Assembly (NCBI RefSeq): GCF_003013715.1
Contig: NC_072817.1
Span: 806,001-870,000, forward strand
Source: Candidozyma auris
Taxonomy: Eukaryota > Ascomycota > Pichiomycetes > Serinales > Metschnikowiaceae
Direction of reading: 5' to 3'
DNA: 64,000 nt
Shown: in pieces, positions 49,577-60,005 of the stretch
Numbering within the stretch: position 1 is the stretch's first letter
How the letters are laid out: each line of letters opens with the position of its first letter
Translations under genes and position numbers: made by a program
Notes under the pieces: model-generated
What the model was told of the DNA's origin: nothing
What the model saw: the letters and a program-made list of their open reading frames with translations, nothing else
The model's database searches: none

Positions 49577-50257
49577 GTTGTATATTAGGTGGTGCCGGTA
49601 GGACAAAGAAGCATTCGACATCTTCGTATCGGAAATTTCAATTGATAGAGTGTCAGAGAAAAGCACACTTGAATTTGAGGGCTCTTAAAGAAGTGGCTAG
49701 AAAAAGAAGTTTGTAGGTAAGAGAGGAAATTTAAGGTTACAGAATAAAGTGTCGCCTGTAGCATGCCCTCTGAAACCTATTGCTGTTGTTTGATGAGAAA
49801 TTTGCAGCCAGTAGGATGAGCAGTTGCGATGTATAATCCCATGATCCTATATCAACACTCGATAGCTGAACGCTGCCGATTACATTAGACTTAAGTTAGT
49901 CAGTAACTAACACGAAGTCAGACAAGCATCAAATTATATCCTATGTAATAAGGGAGCTTTTTAAATTATCTCCATCTGCACTGTAACATCCCATCTTCCG
50001 AACTTGGACGCTTTCGCAACCATTCTCCAATATAGTTCACTAAGTGGAATTCTCAGATGGTACATAAATCAGCTACAATGTTACCTGGAGAATAGCTTTC
50101 CGCTGTATTATTATGATTTCGAACCCTGGTTTCCTTCCAACGATTCCCAAACCAGATGACCCCACGGACTTCAAGTTTTTTTAATTGGCGGTTTCAACCG
50201 AATCGTATATTGGCTGCGAAATCTTCGCGATCTTGTAGGCATCGCCAAACTACCACC
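49577..50257. other. Intergenic region, 0.7 kb, KEL3 promoter
   Basis: Contains two near matches (TTTGCAGCCAG at about 49800, TTTCGCAACCATTC at about 50012) and one exact minus-strand copy of the recurrent word. I considered a C/D snoRNA near 49790-49870, but it lacks a terminal stem. Confidence 0.5.
50211..50221 (-). promoter_or_regulatory. Copy 12 of TTTCGCAGCCA word
   Basis: Minus-strand copy, only 37 bp upstream of the KEL3 ATG, so probably within or next to its leader. Confidence 0.6.
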
Positions 50258-52147
50258 ATGGGCAAGAAAGACAAGAAGAGCAAGGAAGAGAAAAAGGCCC
50301 GTGCCGCCGAAAAGCAGAAGAAGAACAGTCAGAAGGCCGAACTAAAACAGAAGAAGCAGGCAAAGAAAACGGGTGAAGAAGAGGAAGATGACCAGGACAT
50401 CGATGCCATCTTGGAGCAGTATGCCAAAGAGCAAGAAGAACTCTTGGCAGTCAAGGTGGATGTTGTTGAGAAGCCGTCAAAGAGACTCAATCCTAGTCTT
50501 GTGGCTTCACCTCTTCAGGGAAAGAGGGAGTTGATCTTGTTTGGCGGTGAGTTCAACGATGGGTCTATGGCCAAGTTCTACAACGACCTATACACTTATA
50601 CAATAGATAACAACATCTGGAGAAGATACACGTCCAAGAACGCGCCATTGCCGAGATCTTCGCATGCAATGTGTGCTCATCCCTCTGGCATCGTGGTCAT
50701 GTTTGGAGGTGAGTTCTCGTCGCCCAAGCAATCGACATTTTACCACTACGGCGACACATGGGTGTTGGACGCTGAGACCAAAGAGTGGGAGAAGATTGAC
50801 CAGAAAAGAGGTCCCTCGGCAAGATCGGGCCACAGAATGTGTGTTTGGAAGAACTACATCATCATGCACGGTGGTTTCAGAGACTTGGGTGTCCTGACAA
50901 CGTATCTCAGTGACATGTGGCTCTTTGACATCACCACGCACAAATGGACCCAAGCAGAATTTCCCCCGGCACATATCATTCCCGACGCCCGCTCTGGTCA
51001 CTCATTGATTCCACACCCTGAAGGTGCTGTCATCTACGGTGGGTATTGTAAAGTGAAGGCCAAGAAAGGATTGCAGAAGGGTAAGGTGCTCACCGACACA
51101 TGGTTGGTGAAGATGAAGGCAGATCCTAAAGGCATCAGATTTGAAAGACGTAGGAAGCAAGGGTACAATCCTTCACCGAGAGTTGGCTGCTCGATGGTGT
51201 TCCACAAGAATAGAGGAATCATGTTTGGTGGTGTCTACGACTACGACGAGAGTGAGGAGAAGATTGAGTCACAGTTCTACAACTCTTTGCAGTCTTATCA
51301 GGTAGAGACTAATAGATGGTTCAACATGACGTTGAAGCCCAGAAAGAAGAAGAAGCAAGAGCCTGTAAAGGATAAGGCTAGTAGAGACGAGGACTTGGAG
51401 GATATTCTCAATGCTATCTTGGCGAAGGCAAACTTGAATGACGATGACGAGGAGAAGGATGAAGTTTCTCAGATTGAGAAGTTGAAGCAACAAGAAGAGA
51501 GAGAGGAGATGGAGAATGATAAGGTCGAGTTTCCAATCGTAAACCAGCTTCCTCATCCTCGTTTCAATGCTGCTACGTGTGTTGCCGATGACTCCTTGTA
51601 TATATTTGGTGGTATCTTCGAAAAAGGAGAGCAGGAGTTCACCTTGGATTCGATGTACTCGATCGATTTGAACAAGGTCGATGGTGTGAAAGTATATTGG
51701 GAGGATCACAGTGACTTGGAGAAAGACATCGTTGGATCTGACGATGAGGAGGATGACGGGGAGGATGAGGATGACGACGAGGATAAGGAGGGCGAGGTTG
51801 AGGATGAGGATGACGACGAAGAAGAGGAAGAAGACGAGGAAGAGGAAGAGGAAGAGAAAGATGAAGACGCTAACCCCGATCCTCGTCCATGGCTTCCTCA
51901 CCCCAAACCGTTCGAAACCTTACGTGCATTTTACATACGTACGGGTGCTCAGTTCCTCGAATGGTCCATTTCCAGTAACAGAGACGCCAGAGGTAAGTAC
52001 TTGAAGAAAGCGGCATTTGATCTCTGTGAGGATCGGTTCTGGGAAAGAAGAGATCAGGTGAGAGCTGCAGAGGACCAGCTCGAGGAGCTTGGTGGTGTTG
52101 GCGAGGTTGTCGAAAAGGATACACTGAAGAACGGAAAGAGAAGGTGA
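50258..52147 (+). CDS. KEL3: Kelch-repeat protein Kel3 (KLHDC4 family)
   Basis: 629 aa from ATG 50258; an upstream in-frame ATG (50156) precedes the motif copy and is disfavoured. S. cerevisiae Kel3 has 651 aa and unknown function. Residues 1-60 are Lys/Glu-rich (MGKKDKKSKEEKKARAAEK, nuclear/nucleolar style). Kelch repeats run from about 85 to 500 (ELILFGGEFNDGSMAKFYND, HAMCAHPSGIVVMFGGEFSS, HRMCVWKNYIIMHGGFRD). Then comes an almost pure Asp/Glu run (about 495-545) and a C-terminal DUF4110-like helical domain (PRPWLPHPKPFETLRAFYIR onward). Confidence 0.9.
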   Translation: MGKKDKKSKEEKKARAAEKQKKNSQKAELKQKKQAKKTGEEEEDDQDIDAILEQYAKEQEELLAVKVDVVEKPSKRLNPSLVASPLQGKRELILFGGEFNDGSMAKFYNDLYTYTIDNNIWRRYTSKNAPLPRSSHAMCAHPSGIVVMFGGEFSSPKQSTFYHYGDTWVLDAETKEWEKIDQKRGPSARSGHRMCVWKNYIIMHGGFRDLGVLTTYLSDMWLFDITTHKWTQAEFPPAHIIPDARSGHSLIPHPEGAVIYGGYCKVKAKKGLQKGKVLTDTWLVKMKADPKGIRFERRRKQGYNPSPRVGCSMVFHKNRGIMFGGVYDYDESEEKIESQFYNSLQSYQVETNRWFNMTLKPRKKKKQEPVKDKASRDEDLEDILNAILAKANLNDDDEEKDEVSQIEKLKQQEEREEMENDKVEFPIVNQLPHPRFNAATCVADDSLYIFGGIFEKGEQEFTLDSMYSIDLNKVDGVKVYWEDHSDLEKDIVGSDDEEDDGEDEDDDEDKEGEVEDEDDDEEEEEDEEEEEEEKDEDANPDPRPWLPHPKPFETLRAFYIRTGAQFLEWSISSNRDARGKYLKKAAFDLCEDRFWERRDQVRAAEDQLEELGGVGEVVEKDTLKNGKRR

Positions 52148-53098
52148 TAGACGATACAATAATTACACAGACATAGAACTAATTTACAGAATCCACAATT
52201 GCTACAGCGCAATGGCTCCTCTTACTTATTCGGATTGATCAAACTGTGGTCACATGTATTGCCGACGTAACATATCGGAAACGGTACAGCTGATTCCGCT
52301 TCTAGATTGGTATTAACAGACCATGTGCTGATCAGAATATGAAAGAACACTTTTGGAGCTCTGCATCAAAATATGCATATATCCGTGGATCACAATCAAA
52401 CAACTTACGACCACATTCAACTGATGCCATAAGTTTTGCTACCGAAATATAAGGCTTAGCGATGTTTTTATCTTGTGCTACTAGTGTAATGTTCAAGGTT
52501 GTCGTAGGCTGGAGCTTGAAACCAAACTTGCGAAATGCTGTGAATTGAAATCTTAGGGCGGCACTTTGAGTTAAAGAATTCAACGGTAATGTGGTGAGGT
52601 TCCCGAGTAAAATTCCGAGTAATACGCCCAGATTGGGGCACCGTTGCGTAATTCAATCAATGTCTTTTGTGTCAACTTCTTATTTTTGTGGCTTTTCTTC
52701 ATGTCAACGTTAGACCGTACATCTTAGCGCCGTTTTGCAACAACATCGGAGAAACCATGTGATCGATCGATCCTTGAAAGCAATCCAGGCGACCAGTCCG
52801 ATAGGGCTTTCTTACTGCATTTAACGATTTTTGACGTGAATTTGCCTCTTGATATTCTTATCATCGAGAAGTCGGACCATAGCAAGAGCGTTTTGCGCTT
52901 CGGCCCGTTCTCGATTTGCTACATGATTTTTGCAACCACAAAATTTGTGGATACCTTTGCATATCCGGAAACGGAGAAGCGTCCGTGTTTGATTGCTCAA
53001 GAATCCCACCACAGAGAACTATTTAAACTCGTAGTTTCTTCCTCGCTGCCCTAAGTTTTCATCAGTTCATCTCTCACTACCACAAACACTCACTTGCA
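52148..53098. other. Intergenic region, 0.95 kb
   Basis: A minus-strand frame 52332-52583 (no ATG start) shows protein-like composition (ALRFQFTAFRKFGFKLQPTT) and may be a coding remnant. TATTTAAA at 53020-53027 is a probable TATA element of the next gene. Nothing else recognised. Confidence 0.5.
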
Positions 53099-53461
53099 AT
53101 GAAATTCTCTAAGGCTTTCGTCTCTGGCCTTGTTGCCACCACCGCTGTCTCTGCTTCTCCAATCGACTCCACTGAGTTGGCTAAGAGAGAGAACGTTGAC
53201 GTCCTCTTGGGCCGTGTCGAGACTCTTCTCGGTACTGTTGTCAAGGATGTCTCCACAATCTTGTCTCACGCAGGCGTCAATCAGACTGCTGTCTTTGAGC
53301 CTATCTTCTCTTCCTTGAATTTGGAGAAGAGAGAGGAGAATGTTGCTCGCTTTAACGCTGGTGAGATCCCCACTGTGTTGGGTGACATTGCTCAGCTTGT
53401 CACCGATATCTTGAAGGATGTTGGCCTGATCACCGCTGATGGCTTGAAGGTGTTCTTCTAA
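53099..53461 (+). CDS. Small secreted protein, lineage-specific
   Basis: 120 aa. The signal peptide is MKFSKAFVSGLVATTAVSA; a Lys-Arg pair at 29-30 (ELAKRE) and another near 77 (LEKREE) are possible Kex2 cleavage sites, which would give a ~47-residue and a ~43-residue peptide. The mature sequence is helical and hydrophobic with the pattern VLGDIAQLVTDILKDVGL. There are no cysteines and no GPI tail. Strong codon bias and a TATA-like element 79 bp upstream suggest high expression. Similar small secreted proteins with internal Kex2 sites occur in Candida (for example Ece1-style precursors), but I see no sequence match. Function unknown. Confidence 0.72.
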   Translation: MKFSKAFVSGLVATTAVSASPIDSTELAKRENVDVLLGRVETLLGTVVKDVSTILSHAGVNQTAVFEPIFSSLNLEKREENVARFNAGEIPTVLGDIAQLVTDILKDVGLITADGLKVFF

Positions 53462-53904
53462 ACGGTGTCGTCTGTTATTGTACGGAAAGTGCACTTGAAT
53501 TGTTCCAATATAATATTCTATAACTAATATAAAAAAAAAACCCCAAAATCATGTAATTATTTTTTGAAACGCTTGACGAGATACAGCAAGAGATTCGATC
53601 GAGAAAGTACCATATTGGATCTGTATCGGGGATTACCCCTAGTAGCACTTGTTGACCACTGAAAAGAACTTGGTTGATGCTAAGCTGGAGAATAAGGAGA
53701 TTTTTAGGGTTGTCAAGTGCTGAAAAAAATTATACCCTGGAGTCAAAGAGAACTACTACATTTTAATCTAGATCTTAAGTAGAAAATACAGTGCCTGGGA
53801 TAAGAAACTTGTCGCTTCTGATTTTCATTATGTGATGTTTATTCTAGATATTTGCAACAATGCACATGTGCATTTTGTTATGATTGTCTATGGTACAAGG
53901 GATA
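53462..53904. other. Intergenic region, 443 bp
   Basis: Convergent 3' region between the small secreted gene and DIM1, AT-rich with an A9 run near 53532. Nothing else seen. Confidence 0.6.
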
Positions 53905-54912
<1,008 letters not shown>

Positions 54913-54932
54913 TTAGACGTGCTTGGACCCAT

Positions 54933-54940
54933 CTCATCGC
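54933..54940 (-). promoter_or_regulatory. PAC element upstream of DIM1
   Basis: GCGATGAG in the sense of DIM1, 57 bp before its ATG. It is followed directly by an ATGT microsatellite. Confidence 0.55.
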
Positions 54941-54956
54941 ATGTATGTATGTATGT
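54941..54956. repeat. ATGT microsatellite, 4 units
   Basis: (ATGT)4 within the DIM1 promoter. Confidence 0.85.
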
Positions 54957-55324
54957 AAATCCGTACACCGCGATAGTGTATATTCTCATGGACGGTAGAA
55001 AATATTCAGTGAATTTCTGTTCTCATCAAAATATAATTGCATTTGAGATTATTTGAATAGTTTGAAGAGTTTGTCTTCTTTGTAGTAGTGGTTGTTGCGT
55101 TTGTAAGTATACATCTAGACAGAGTAGAAGTCACAACAGTAGTTAGCATATACCCTAAGATGTCCTCTCTCGCTGGACAACAAATTGTCCAACAGAAACA
55201 TCATGTCCTCATTTACCCTATAAAAAGAATCTTTCTTTGCGTCGATCGTTTTTTTTTGTACATCTTGTGATGTTTTCGTCCACAACTACAGTGGTCTCAC
55301 ATATTTCGCACTCATTTATAAGTC

Positions 55325-56761
55325 TCACTGTTCAAGACTTGAACCTATAGAGCTCAGAGTACAGCTAGAATACTCTTGCTCAGTCCCGTTGATTTCACCA
55401 TAAATCTCTTGGGCAGTTTGGAGAAGCTTATCGGCAATATTGCACAACTGTGGAGCTCCTTGAAACGTCTTTCTCTTGGAAAAAAACTTAGAGAGCCTCA
55501 CTGGAAGCAACGGCTTCTGCTCGTTGTGAAGAACACATTCAAACTGGCCATTTGTGTCCAATGCCACCAGAGTAGACAATTCGAAGTTTCCATGAATCAA
55601 AGGTGGAAGATCCCACGTCCAAGCGTGGTGCTGCTCAAGGAGCTTAACGTGGAAGCCTCTTCGATAAGACGCTTGAGTCAAGCCAGTGTAAGATTCGTTG
55701 TTGAAAGACCTTTGGCAAAGTTCTATAGCCTCATGAGCTTGAAGCGCTACGTCAACGGCTTTTTTAAATCCCCAGTCGACGTGAGTATGGATGCTGTCAA
55801 GAAACTGTTTGGCTAGCCTATTTGCGTCACTCGACCTGAGAAGGCCACCAATGACCGTGCCGTACAATTCCCGCAAGACAACAGTAGTGAAATTCTGGGA
55901 TGTCTCTTTGTCCCATTTAGTGATCAGAGAGTTGTGCCTGTTGCCCACATAAGGATCCACCTGACTGTAGACGCAAGGATTGGTAAGTGACTTAATCTTT
56001 GCCTGTGAACAGGTGGTGGGAGAAGGAAGCATCAAATTCCATCTGTCACAATTATTCTCTTCTTCTGGCAGTGAACATCTGCTGTACCTGCTTGAGTTCT
56101 TTTGCGCTTGACGCTTCTTCGGCACCTGCAAAGGCTGGGAGTAAATCACACAGTCAGCTTCTGTATCGCTCTCCAGCTCAAAGTAGCAGTCTACGTGAGT
56201 TGCATTGACATTTTGCAGCGATGACTCCACCTCTCTATTCCGGCGACTCCTGATATACGCTCGAATGCGTGCTCGAATACGTGCTCTCATGGCTCTGGCA
56301 CTGAACATGCTCATCTTCCATCCCGACCGCTTCCACAAATTCTTCGTGTAGTAGATCTTCTCGAGCTCTCTTAAGTAGAATCTCTCGGCTGTTACAATTC
56401 GCAAATTGTTGTCTGGCTCAGTCACTTCTGGCTCTCTTATTTCAGGAAATCGCTCAAGCGTCTCTCTCTTGGACAATAAAATGGGCACCCCGTCGTTTCT
56501 GGTGGGAATGGTACGAGCAGATTGCAACGAGGTTGAGGATGAAGTAATTTTGATGTCGGCAAGGGGATTGTCGAGAAAATAGGTATCGCTTCTCTTTAGA
56601 AGCTCTTTCCAAGTTTCATCAATCAACGAATTGTTCGAGGCTAGCGACTTTGGAGTATGGATGTAGTTATAAGATTTGGTTGGGGAGGTGGCTGCTCTGG
56701 GGAGCGGAGGATTCAGTTTCGTGAAGATGGCTCCCACTGCTGGCATTTTGAATGATTTCAA
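55325..56761 (-). CDS. Unrecognised 478-aa protein with Arg-rich helix
   Basis: 478 aa from ATG 56761; a second ATG five codons on (MPAVGAIFTK) is equally possible. I do not recognise it. Residues 1-110 are Ser/Pro-rich and disordered; around 150-175 there is a strongly basic helix (ARAMRARIRARIRAYIRSRR); 190-270 is acidic then Ser/Cys-rich; from about 280 to 460 the sequence looks folded, with conserved-looking stretches such as LRELYGTVIGGLLRSSDANR and HAWTWDLPPLIHGNFELST. No signal peptide or membrane helix. It may be a fungal lineage-specific regulator; the basic helix could bind RNA, DNA or a nuclear import receptor. Confidence 0.65.
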   Translation of the reverse strand: MKSFKMPAVGAIFTKLNPPLPRAATSPTKSYNYIHTPKSLASNNSLIDETWKELLKRSDTYFLDNPLADIKITSSSTSLQSARTIPTRNDGVPILLSKRETLERFPEIREPEVTEPDNNLRIVTAERFYLRELEKIYYTKNLWKRSGWKMSMFSARAMRARIRARIRAYIRSRRNREVESSLQNVNATHVDCYFELESDTEADCVIYSQPLQVPKKRQAQKNSSRYSRCSLPEEENNCDRWNLMLPSPTTCSQAKIKSLTNPCVYSQVDPYVGNRHNSLITKWDKETSQNFTTVVLRELYGTVIGGLLRSSDANRLAKQFLDSIHTHVDWGFKKAVDVALQAHEAIELCQRSFNNESYTGLTQASYRRGFHVKLLEQHHAWTWDLPPLIHGNFELSTLVALDTNGQFECVLHNEQKPLLPVRLSKFFSKRKTFQGAPQLCNIADKLLQTAQEIYGEINGTEQEYSSCTLSSIGSSLEQ

Positions 56762-57294
56762 TGGGTTGGGAGAGGTCTTCGGGGAAATAGTGGATCCTCA
56801 CAAATGGTTGCAAAATGGCTACAAAGTGAATGCGACCTGGTTCGCAGGAAATAGATACTTAAAGTTGTTGAGCCAACGCATGCTTTCAACGAATGGTTGA
56901 TTGAAAAGTATAAGATTTTGGGTACTCCATGGAACCGAAAGACTGCAAATTGAATGCTCTCAAGGTTTTTTTCTTCAAGAACTCACAGTGAACGCAGTTT
57001 ATGGATAAGATAGATAGGGCAGAAACAGTCTCACTAGTTGATATACAGACAAAGACTTTAAAGATTGCAACGGGTCCCTGATTCCTACTTTGTCTCCATT
57101 AAATGATGCACCTCACGTAACTCCACGAAGACATGAGATATGGGTTCTGAAACATGCTGGATGATTGTATAACCTGCATGCGGCCTGTATCAGGATCCAT
57201 AAACAAACTGCTATCACAACCAAACTTTAACGATAATAGCATATTTCCGTGATATTTGTGCATATGCTCCGGTGTCATCAGTACTCCCTATCCA
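56762..57294. other. Intergenic region, 0.5 kb
   Basis: Divergent promoter region between the orphan gene and KAR9. Nothing specific recognised. Confidence 0.6.
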
Positions 57295-59379
57295 ATGTCT
57301 GTTCGAACGCCACCATGGGTGAAATGCCATTTCGACTTTGTCTCTCTAATGGGAAGCGATTTCCTGGATCAAATGCATAAAGAACAAGGACTTCTGATCT
57401 ACGAGCTCTCGAAGCTTCAGACGATTCTACGAGAGGTTGAAACATACCTTGATGGAGTAATTGACTTGCTAGGTAGGGCAGAAGACGAGACTCTAGACTG
57501 GTTCCACAAGGAGAGGGACCTTATCCGGACTCTACTGAAAGAAGTCTCTCTGATAGAACTGTTCGTGGCACTGGCAATGACACTACCGAGAATCCTCGAT
57601 GAAGAGGATGTGCTGGACCTTTTAAAACATATCACTGACCAGACGGCTAGAGCAAAGCAGGTTTCTTTGCAAGCACAAACTGCAGTATCTATAGCAGCAC
57701 AGTATCACGAAATACGCTACGATAACATCGAAGACATCCATCGTGAAGTTTCTGCTTGCGGTGGTCTTTACAAGTCCCTTGTGGATGTCAAATTAAGCGA
57801 GGATCTACCGAGTGACCTCACAGTGGAAAATATTGTTTCGAAGGTCAAGCTCAATGGCTCCAACTTAAGCACTTCCATTCAGACACCCAAAGTCATGGCA
57901 TTTACAGAGGATGAGGAGGCCTTTTTCGAGAAGTTTGAGCAGTTTGAGACTCGTTGTAAGCCAACAAGTGTGTCAATTCAGTTTTTGGAACACCTCGTGA
58001 AGCAGTTCAACCTGTCTTGCGGTGTACTCTTCCCATCCGCAATTGCTGATGTAAATCATGACTATGACATGCTCAGAAAGGCTTGGAGAAAGGTTCTCAA
58101 TGACTTTAATAATTTACGAGACTCAGCCGTCAATCAGCGCTGGCGGCAACTATGTCTATTTCTCATCGACCATATGGTCTTGAAACTTGACAAGATACAA
58201 CAGGAACTTCAGAGTAATAGAGGCTCTCAGGAAATCAGTGATGAGTTAAGTATCAACTTCAAAACATGTTCCAACGCAAACACACTTCTTCATAAGGCCA
58301 TGATAGAGCATCTACGGAGCGACAAAATCATCATAGAACGCTTCAAATCTGAGATTGTTCCACGCTGGAAGACTGTCAATGAACTCCTTAGTGGATCTCT
58401 TCAACTATCGACTCTACCTGATACTCCTAGGGGTTCAACACCGGAGCCAGGCGAAGACGGGCTCAAACCCGTGAAAATGATACAGAAACGGACACCGCTG
58501 GCGTTGTCTGGACACAAGGAATCATCATCTACATTTTCCCCAAATGGATTTAATCTACGTCTTGGAGTAAATCCTTCGCCTAACATTCCCATCAGTGCTG
58601 AGAAGACGGATAGGTTTATTGATCTCGATATAGAACCCAATCACGAACGCAGCAGAAAGTTGCAAATGGCACTATTCGGTCTTCAAGAGCCTTTCAAAAA
58701 TGAAGACATTCACGTCTCTCATGATGATAGCACTGAGACTTTAGTGCATCCCAGGACGCCTGAGATGCATCCGATATCGACTCGGAAATATAAGGAGCTC
58801 TTGCATGAAATGAGCAGGAGTCATCCTCCTTCTGGCTCGAAAATCCCCATCATTGTTTCAGACTACATTCATAGGTGTCTACCTGTGATCAAGAAGATCC
58901 CTTCGAAAGGATCTCACATTCCTACCATCAGTCCGTCCCATCCAGTCTTCATTTCTCCCGAAAGAAGGCCCAAGAGTATGCAAATATCGATGTCCTTGGT
59001 GCCAAGACACACATCTTTGAGAACTCCATACATGTCCCCTACCCATCTAAGAAGTCCGCCCCTGTTTACTTTACCCAAACGGCGAGTTCTGGGACGAAGG
59101 CAGTCCTCAGCAGGATCTCTGACCATAAGTGACTTCACGCCTCGAGAGAGATCAAGAGCGTCTCTGTTGAATATTAGAGCAGACAAAATCTCACTTGCTA
59201 ATCAGACGACACCAAATTTGGCTTACGATGCCGGGGGTATTGACGAGGTGGTGCCTCATTTCGATCGACTTAGTTTAAGGTCAACGTCGCCAGATCGGCC
59301 AGGGTCCTCTATCGGGCTGAGATTTGACGAAAGCCATCTTGTGCAGCCGGTAAAACCTACCAAAAAGGCGTGGAAGTGA
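57295..59379 (+). CDS. KAR9: Spindle-positioning protein Kar9
   Basis: 694 aa from ATG 57295; a further in-frame ATG at 57349 (MGSDFLDQMHKEQ) is also plausible, and the TTG before is not a start. Kar9 links Bim1 (EB1) on microtubule plus ends to myosin Myo2 and so moves spindle poles toward the bud. The N-terminal ~420 residues are helical (spectrin-like in known Kar9), including the family-like stretch YDMLRKAWRKVLNDFNNLRD and QRWRQLCLFLIDHM. The C-terminal third is disordered, basic and Ser/Pro-rich and carries two SxIP Bim1-binding motifs, SKIP at 515-518 and SHIP at 540-543. S. cerevisiae Kar9 has 644 aa. It converges on the next gene with only 4 bp between stops. Confidence 0.72.
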   Translation: MSVRTPPWVKCHFDFVSLMGSDFLDQMHKEQGLLIYELSKLQTILREVETYLDGVIDLLGRAEDETLDWFHKERDLIRTLLKEVSLIELFVALAMTLPRILDEEDVLDLLKHITDQTARAKQVSLQAQTAVSIAAQYHEIRYDNIEDIHREVSACGGLYKSLVDVKLSEDLPSDLTVENIVSKVKLNGSNLSTSIQTPKVMAFTEDEEAFFEKFEQFETRCKPTSVSIQFLEHLVKQFNLSCGVLFPSAIADVNHDYDMLRKAWRKVLNDFNNLRDSAVNQRWRQLCLFLIDHMVLKLDKIQQELQSNRGSQEISDELSINFKTCSNANTLLHKAMIEHLRSDKIIIERFKSEIVPRWKTVNELLSGSLQLSTLPDTPRGSTPEPGEDGLKPVKMIQKRTPLALSGHKESSSTFSPNGFNLRLGVNPSPNIPISAEKTDRFIDLDIEPNHERSRKLQMALFGLQEPFKNEDIHVSHDDSTETLVHPRTPEMHPISTRKYKELLHEMSRSHPPSGSKIPIIVSDYIHRCLPVIKKIPSKGSHIPTISPSHPVFISPERRPKSMQISMSLVPRHTSLRTPYMSPTHLRSPPLFTLPKRRVLGRRQSSAGSLTISDFTPRERSRASLLNIRADKISLANQTTPNLAYDAGGIDEVVPHFDRLSLRSTSPDRPGSSIGLRFDESHLVQPVKPTKKAWK

Positions 59380-59383
59380 GGCA

Positions 59384-59827
59384 TCATTTCTTTTGATCCT
59401 TGTGTGTTTCAGATTCCATAGTTTTACTGGTGAAGCCATCCAAGAAGAAATCACGACCAAAAATCTTGAACAAAAGACTATTCTTTTCTCTCTGCCATTT
59501 TTCTGCCTCGTCAAATTTCCTAACCTCTTTGCCCTGGATGATCTCACCTTCCTGAACTTTCTTGGTCGACTTGCCTTCCATTCTACGGTAAAGCTCCCAC
59601 CCAGAGAGGGCCATGATAGGAATCGAGAAAAGAATCATGAAAATCCCATTGTATCTTTGCTTGACAGCGGAAGGAGCCTTTTTCCAGTTAGGACGCCCTG
59701 TCTTCACTAGCTCACTGAAAAACTCATCCTTTGGCGATTGTGGATTCTGCGGCTGCAAAGAAGCTTTTTCTCCTGTTCGGCCCTCTCTATGGAAGGGTGA
59801 ATTTGCAAATTTGCCCGGCTTCTTCAT
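59384..59827 (-). CDS. Small membrane protein, probably mitochondrial, unrecognised
   Basis: 147 aa from ATG 59827; the frame extends ten codons further to a TTG, which is not used. The N-terminus (MKKPGKFANSPFHREGR) is basic and free of acidic residues over the first 15, as in mitochondrial presequences. One membrane segment is at about 69-86 (GIFMILFSIPIMALSGWELY), flanked by a conserved-looking KTGRPNWKKAPSAVKQRYN. The C-terminal half is charged and would be soluble. It is divergent from PCM1 across 178 bp. I cannot name a family; an inner-membrane assembly factor is possible but unproven. Confidence 0.6.
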   Translation of the reverse strand: MKKPGKFANSPFHREGRTGEKASLQPQNPQSPKDEFFSELVKTGRPNWKKAPSAVKQRYNGIFMILFSIPIMALSGWELYRRMEGKSTKKVQEGEIIQGKEVRKFDEAEKWQREKNSLLFKIFGRDFFLDGFTSKTMESETHKDQKK

Positions 59828-60005
59828 AAGTAACCACAAGGTTGTATTTTTGGCCAAAATGCAACTCCCTGCTCATAAAAAGGTTGCATATCGGAACCAG
59901 TTGCAGCATCTCTGTGCAGTATGCAAACAAAGCTCATGAGATCCCCCATTATGGAAGATCTCCAAGTCACCAGCAAATCTAATTTTTTTTTTTTTCAACC
60001 TCAAA

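Noticed and set aside
49788..49870. C/D snoRNA-like boxes (TGATGA ... CTGA)
   Set aside because: The flanks do not form a terminal stem, and the first box lacks the purine at its start.
50100..50160. tRNA-like B-box (GGTTCGAAATC on minus)
   Set aside because: The flanks do not pair into a T-arm or acceptor stem. No other tRNA signal was supported in the window.
50156..50257. Upstream in-frame start of KEL3
   Set aside because: The extension crosses the motif copy at 50211 and is unlike the conserved MGKKDKK start.
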